Part shown: positions 4,355 through 6,497 of the stretch, one piece after another
Layout of the letters: the number at the start of each line of letters is the position of its first letter
How positions within the stretch are numbered: the stretch's first letter is position 1
NCBI GenBank assembly: GCA_964394975.1
Contig: CAYMZR010000102.1
Location: 1 to 6,497 of the forward strand
DNA: 6,497 nt
Direction: 5' to 3'
Origin: UBA11996 sp964394975
Lineage (GTDB): Bacteria; Chloroflexota; Dehalococcoidia; Lucifugimonadales; UBA826
Program-made: the position numbers and the translations under genes
The notes under the pieces: generated by a model
What the model saw: the letters and a program-made list of their open reading frames with translations, nothing else
The model's database searches: none
Told to the model about the DNA's origin: nothing

Positions 4355-5653
4355 CTAATTAGCCTGTAATGCCTCGGTTAATTCTTGTATGAGTTCCTCG
4401 AGTTCTGAAACTCGGTCTCTAAGCTCGTCTACTCCCTCTTGTAGACTCATATCGCACTGGTCTCCGAAATTATCTACCCATCCGTCCACTTCATTATCAT
4501 CCCATAAGTCAACACGTCCTTGACAAACTGTACCCCCCCATCCACCGTCACCTTCATTAGCTACCCATCCGTCCCCACCATCATCCTGTCCCTGCTGTCC
4601 GGCATTATCTACCCATCCATCTCCACCAGGTGTGCCCCCTTCATACATTTGAGCCCCCCAACCAGAATAACTACCATGGGCCAAAAATTCTGCCGTAAGT
4701 TCTTCCGCATCTGGATGTTCAGATATACAGTCTTCAAAAAGCCGCACCAACTCCATCAAAGGTTCGTCATTGTTTTCACTTATAGTCCAGCATTCTTGCC
4801 GTAACAAATTATTCCTATCGGCTTCCTCTGCTGCCTCTTCTATGGCTTCTTGAATCTGCCGAGCAACACGCTCCTCTTCTTCCTGTAGCCTGCGTTCCTC
4901 CTCTTGACGCCTTTCCTCTTCGGCTTCTCGCTGAGCTTCCTCAATAGCCTCGGCACTTTCAGAACTCAATCCAAGTATTTCGTCACAATCTTGGGAAGTT
5001 CTGTCAGAATTTTCATCCGATGGCGGGTTATTGTCAGATGGAGCATTGCCTGCAGGCGCATCAGAGTTATCTCTAGGACCTCCGTTACCACCACCGGCCG
5101 CGTGAAGTGTGATTAGGGCCACTGGAACACCATATTGTCTTGCCAACTGGCATCTAAGTACCTTTTCATTATATTCATCAATATTGCGGGCCACCTCTTC
5201 CTGCCTCCTCTCTTCCTGCTCAGCTCTCAATTCTTCTTGAACTTCTTCCTCCATATCAGCCACCCACTGGGCTATTTCTTTGTCATATTTAAGCCCTTTC
5301 TCTTCAACACAATCCCTTATATTTTGCTCAAAATTGGCTTCAATTTCTGCGGCAATATCCTCGACAGATACATTGTCTGCAAACAACCCATAAACATAGT
5401 CTTGGGTTTCATACATGCAACTTTCAACAACCATCTCCCCTTCCCATTTTTGGTTCTCTTTTTCCTGTTCTCCAGCGATGGCTGTATTCACAATATTCTG
5501 AATGTCAGCCGATGTTAACGTCATAGCACTTGCGGCCTTATCATCCGAAATGGGTGCTTTTTCATCCACACCAGTCGCCCGACCAACAGCCGTCCCACAC
5601 CCAACCAAGATTATTGCGGCACTCAGGGCGCCCAGCATTAGTAATAATTTCAT
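4355..5653 (-). CDS. large Glu-rich coiled-coil lipoprotein with DGWV(D/A)N repeats, unknown function
   Basis: The start ATG at 5653 has AGGAGG 5 nt upstream. The product has 432 residues. Residues 1-18 are a signal peptide and LVGC places the lipid-bearing Cys at 19. Residues 60-130 are a mixed, mostly helical region. Coiled coil, Glu/Arg/Gln-rich, covers about 133-165 and 232-285 (AEEERRQEEERRLQEEEERV). Between them lies a disordered Gly/Asn/Pro/Asp linker (186-222). Residues 338-400 are low-complexity Gly/Asp/Trp with DGWVDN (345), DGWVAN (361) and DGWVDN (390). The last 25 residues form a final heptad coil (LRDRVSELEELIQELTEAL). Eight further cysteines (79, 115, 168, 223, 288, 309, 377, 400) suggest disulfides in an exported protein. 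I do not recognise the family. An extracellular stalk or scaffold anchored by its lipid is inference. The DNA is AT-richer in the coil and GC-richer in the repeats. Confidence 0.9.
   Translation of the reverse strand: MKLLLMLGALSAAIILVGCGTAVGRATGVDEKAPISDDKAASAMTLTSADIQNIVNTAIAGEQEKENQKWEGEMVVESCMYETQDYVYGLFADNVSVEDIAAEIEANFEQNIRDCVEEKGLKYDKEIAQWVADMEEEVQEELRAEQEERRQEEVARNIDEYNEKVLRCQLARQYGVPVALITLHAAGGGNGGPRDNSDAPAGNAPSDNNPPSDENSDRTSQDCDEILGLSSESAEAIEEAQREAEEERRQEEERRLQEEEERVARQIQEAIEEAAEEADRNNLLRQECWTISENNDEPLMELVRLFEDCISEHPDAEELTAEFLAHGSYSGWGAQMYEGGTPGGDGWVDNAGQQGQDDGGDGWVANEGDGGWGGTVCQGRVDLWDDNEVDGWVDNFGDQCDMSLQEGVDELRDRVSELEELIQELTEALQAN
4469..4622 (-). repeat. three imperfect 19-bp repeats encoding DGWV(D/A)N
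   Basis: On the plus strand ATTATCTACCCATCCGTCC occurs at 4469-4487. Close copies are at 4556-4574 (ATTAGCTACC...) and 4604-4622 (...CCATCCATCT). Starts are 87 and 48 bp apart, both multiples of three, so the repeat keeps the reading frame of the larger lipoprotein. A fourth, weaker relative encodes GDGGWGG between copies one and two. Confidence 0.8.
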
Positions 5654-5678
5654 AACTTCCTCCTAACTATGTATGGCA

Positions 5679-5732
5679 CTATTTTAGGATGGTTGCAGGA
5701 AAAAGAAAGAGTATTTTTACCTATCTTAGGAT
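5679..5732 (-). promoter_or_regulatory. paired 12-bp repeats and -10-like box upstream of the larger lipoprotein gene
   Basis: CTATTTTAGGAT (5679-5690) and CTATCTTAGGAT (5721-5732) differ at one base and begin 42 bp apart, four turns of the helix. On the minus strand the nearer copy contains TAAAAT (5686-5681), a 5-of-6 match to a -10 box placed to give a leader of about 20 nt. No good -35 is seen (TTTCTT at 16 bp is poor), so an activator may be needed. The gene's regulator is unknown. Confidence 0.35.
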
Positions 5733-5846
5733 TACAGGAATATAGGAATAGCTGGGAGAGTACCCTCATTATTCATAAATCTGTGTCGGACTATGCTCAC
5801 TGGATGAGTAGGCAAATAAACATATAAATTATCACTTTTTGGCTAT

Positions 5847-5875
5847 TTGATTTTTATCAACTCAATTCCTATAGT
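5847..5875 (+). promoter_or_regulatory. sigma-70-type promoter overlapping an FNR/CRP-family-like palindrome
   Basis: TTGATT (5847-5852), a 17-bp spacer and TATAGT (5870-5875) form a good promoter for the rightward gene at 5922, giving a leader of about 40 nt. TTGATTTTTATCAA (5847-5860) is exactly the consensus TTGAT-N4-ATCAA bound by FNR-type regulators. It sits over the -35, centred near -28 from the predicted start, a position expected for repression. It would be nearer the activating position if transcription began further downstream, from the weak TTAAAT at 5886. Confidence 0.5.
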
Positions 5876-5921
5876 TCACTACAGATTAAATTCACCCAAA
5901 TTGAGAGAAAAGGAGTTTATT

Positions 5922-6497
5922 ATGCCGGAATTCATACAAAACGTTAGTAGGATACCAAAGCAAGGAAAAAACTTTGACGTAACAGAGGGTTCGATTGATT
6001 TAATTAAAGGTCTTAATCAAAATGGTAACGTCTCTTTCACAATCTCAACGCCTCCCGCTTTTAAGAGTAGGGTCATAAGCGCCTTAACATTCGATACGTT
6101 GGGAGAAATAGAAGCTTTCCACGATGGATTCCTTGAAAACGACCAGTCTCGAGATAAGTTTCAGAAATTGGCAGCAGATTGTGAAGATGTAAATGTCTCC
6201 ATAATCCGCAATGTAAGACAGCCTGAGGTATTTTCTCCAGATGCTAAGTACATGATAAGAACTATTATGGTTGCAAAAAGAGGAGAAGCTCCAAATTTGC
6301 TGGATACTGTTCTTGAGATGGCAGATTCATCTAAAACGATGGACCCTCTTATTTCTGTTCCAATGTTTGGTAGTCCTGATGTAGTGCGAATAGTTAACGG
6401 AATAAACTCACTTGAAGATGTAAACAGCATAATTGCTGAGGTAAACGGTGAAAGCTTTGCTCCTTTTAGAAGCAAGGTTTCGTCATTGACGGTGAGA
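5922..6497 (+). CDS. partial: apparently duplicated ferredoxin-like (dimeric alpha/beta-barrel, NIPSNAP-like) protein
   Basis: ATG 5922 follows AAAAGGAG with 7 nt spacing. The frame stays open to the window edge (192 codons), so the C-terminus is missing. No signal peptide is present. Residues 36-98 (NVSFTISTPPAF ... LTFDTLGEIEAF ... NVSIIRNV) and 110-192 (KYMIRTIMVAKRGEAPNLLD ... LISVP ... INSLEDVNSII) have the same strand-helix-strand rhythm. I align LTFDTLGEIEAF with GINSLEDVNSII and the following 'DKFQKL' with 'PFRSKV'. The opening YMIRTIMVAKRGEAPNLLD is like the first strand and helix of NIPSNAP or other dimeric alpha/beta-barrel proteins. Such proteins bind or modify small hydrophobic or aromatic compounds, but the substrate here cannot be told. 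The family call is from pattern only. It is likely a host gene unrelated to the left-hand module. Confidence 0.8.
   Translation, partial: MPEFIQNVSRIPKQGKNFDVTEGSIDLIKGLNQNGNVSFTISTPPAFKSRVISALTFDTLGEIEAFHDGFLENDQSRDKFQKLAADCEDVNVSIIRNVRQPEVFSPDAKYMIRTIMVAKRGEAPNLLDTVLEMADSSKTMDPLISVPMFGSPDVVRIVNGINSLEDVNSIIAEVNGESFAPFRSKVSSLTVR

Noticed and set aside
4520..5518. Plus-strand frames (94, 70 and 127 codons) opposite the large lipoprotein
   Set aside because: They are the complement of low-complexity Glu-rich coil and Gly/Asp repeats. They give Phe/Leu/Ser-rich products with no SD.
5690..6279. Further TGGTTGCA matches to the 12-mer repeat (TGGTTGCAG at 5690-5698, TGGTTGCAAAA at 6268-6278)
   Set aside because: Single short matches, one inside a coding region and the other in the gap before the large lipoprotein gene. 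Neither adjoins a tRNA-like sequence, so they do not mark the other end of an element.
6161..6475. Minus-strand 104-codon frame in the edge gene
   Set aside because: It is a shadow of the plus-strand gene, which has an SD and a good promoter.

Overview
The window comes from a moderately AT-rich bacterium. Genes are tightly packed, almost all have a strong Shine-Dalgarno sequence (AGGAGG-like), two start at GTG next to a good SD, and the tRNA encodes its own CCA. Nothing fixes the phylum. A marine Chloroflexi-type genome (SAR202/Dehalococcoidia) is only a low-confidence guess.

Left part (1-3204) looks like the end of an integrated element. A complete tRNA-Glu(CTC) lies at 1-77 on the minus strand. 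Leading into it is a small XRE-type helix-turn-helix gene that was not evident as a closed ORF. It starts at a GTG at 274 and has no stop codon before the window edge, so its frame runs through the whole tRNA. Twelve bases upstream of that start ends a 368-residue protein of unknown function with an N-terminal HTH-like segment (287-1393, minus). Divergent to it are a P-loop AAA+-type ATPase with a C-terminal winged helix (1550-2716) and, overlapping by 4 nt, a small putative zinc-binding protein (2713-3204). The divergent gap holds a candidate promoter for the leftward pair. An 8-bp repeat spaced exactly 21 bp brackets its -10 element, as expected for a repressed promoter.

Middle (3205-3580) is a 376-bp non-coding stretch. 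It has four copies of the 8-mer TATTCAAA (one inverted), two hairpins without U-tracts and a purine-rich, G-run strand. Next to a replication-type ATPase this looks like an origin or a binding region, but this is unproven.

Right-centre (3581-5653, minus) encodes two lipoproteins with clear lipoboxes and coiled coils. The larger is Glu-rich, has nine cysteines and carries three DGWV(D/A)N repeats. A strong hairpin separates the two genes.

Right end: a divergent gap (5654-5921) contains direct repeats 42 bp apart before the lipoprotein gene. It also contains a good sigma-70-type promoter overlapping a perfect FNR-type palindrome (TTGAT-N4-ATCAA) before a gene that runs off the window. That gene encodes an apparently duplicated ferredoxin-like (dimeric alpha/beta-barrel, NIPSNAP-like) protein.

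How the parts work together is inference. The two HTH proteins would control the divergent promoters, the ATPase and its zinc-protein partner would act on DNA (perhaps at the repeat region), and the lipoproteins are cargo or host envelope proteins. No integrase, transposase, CRISPR array or toxin-antitoxin pair was recognised.
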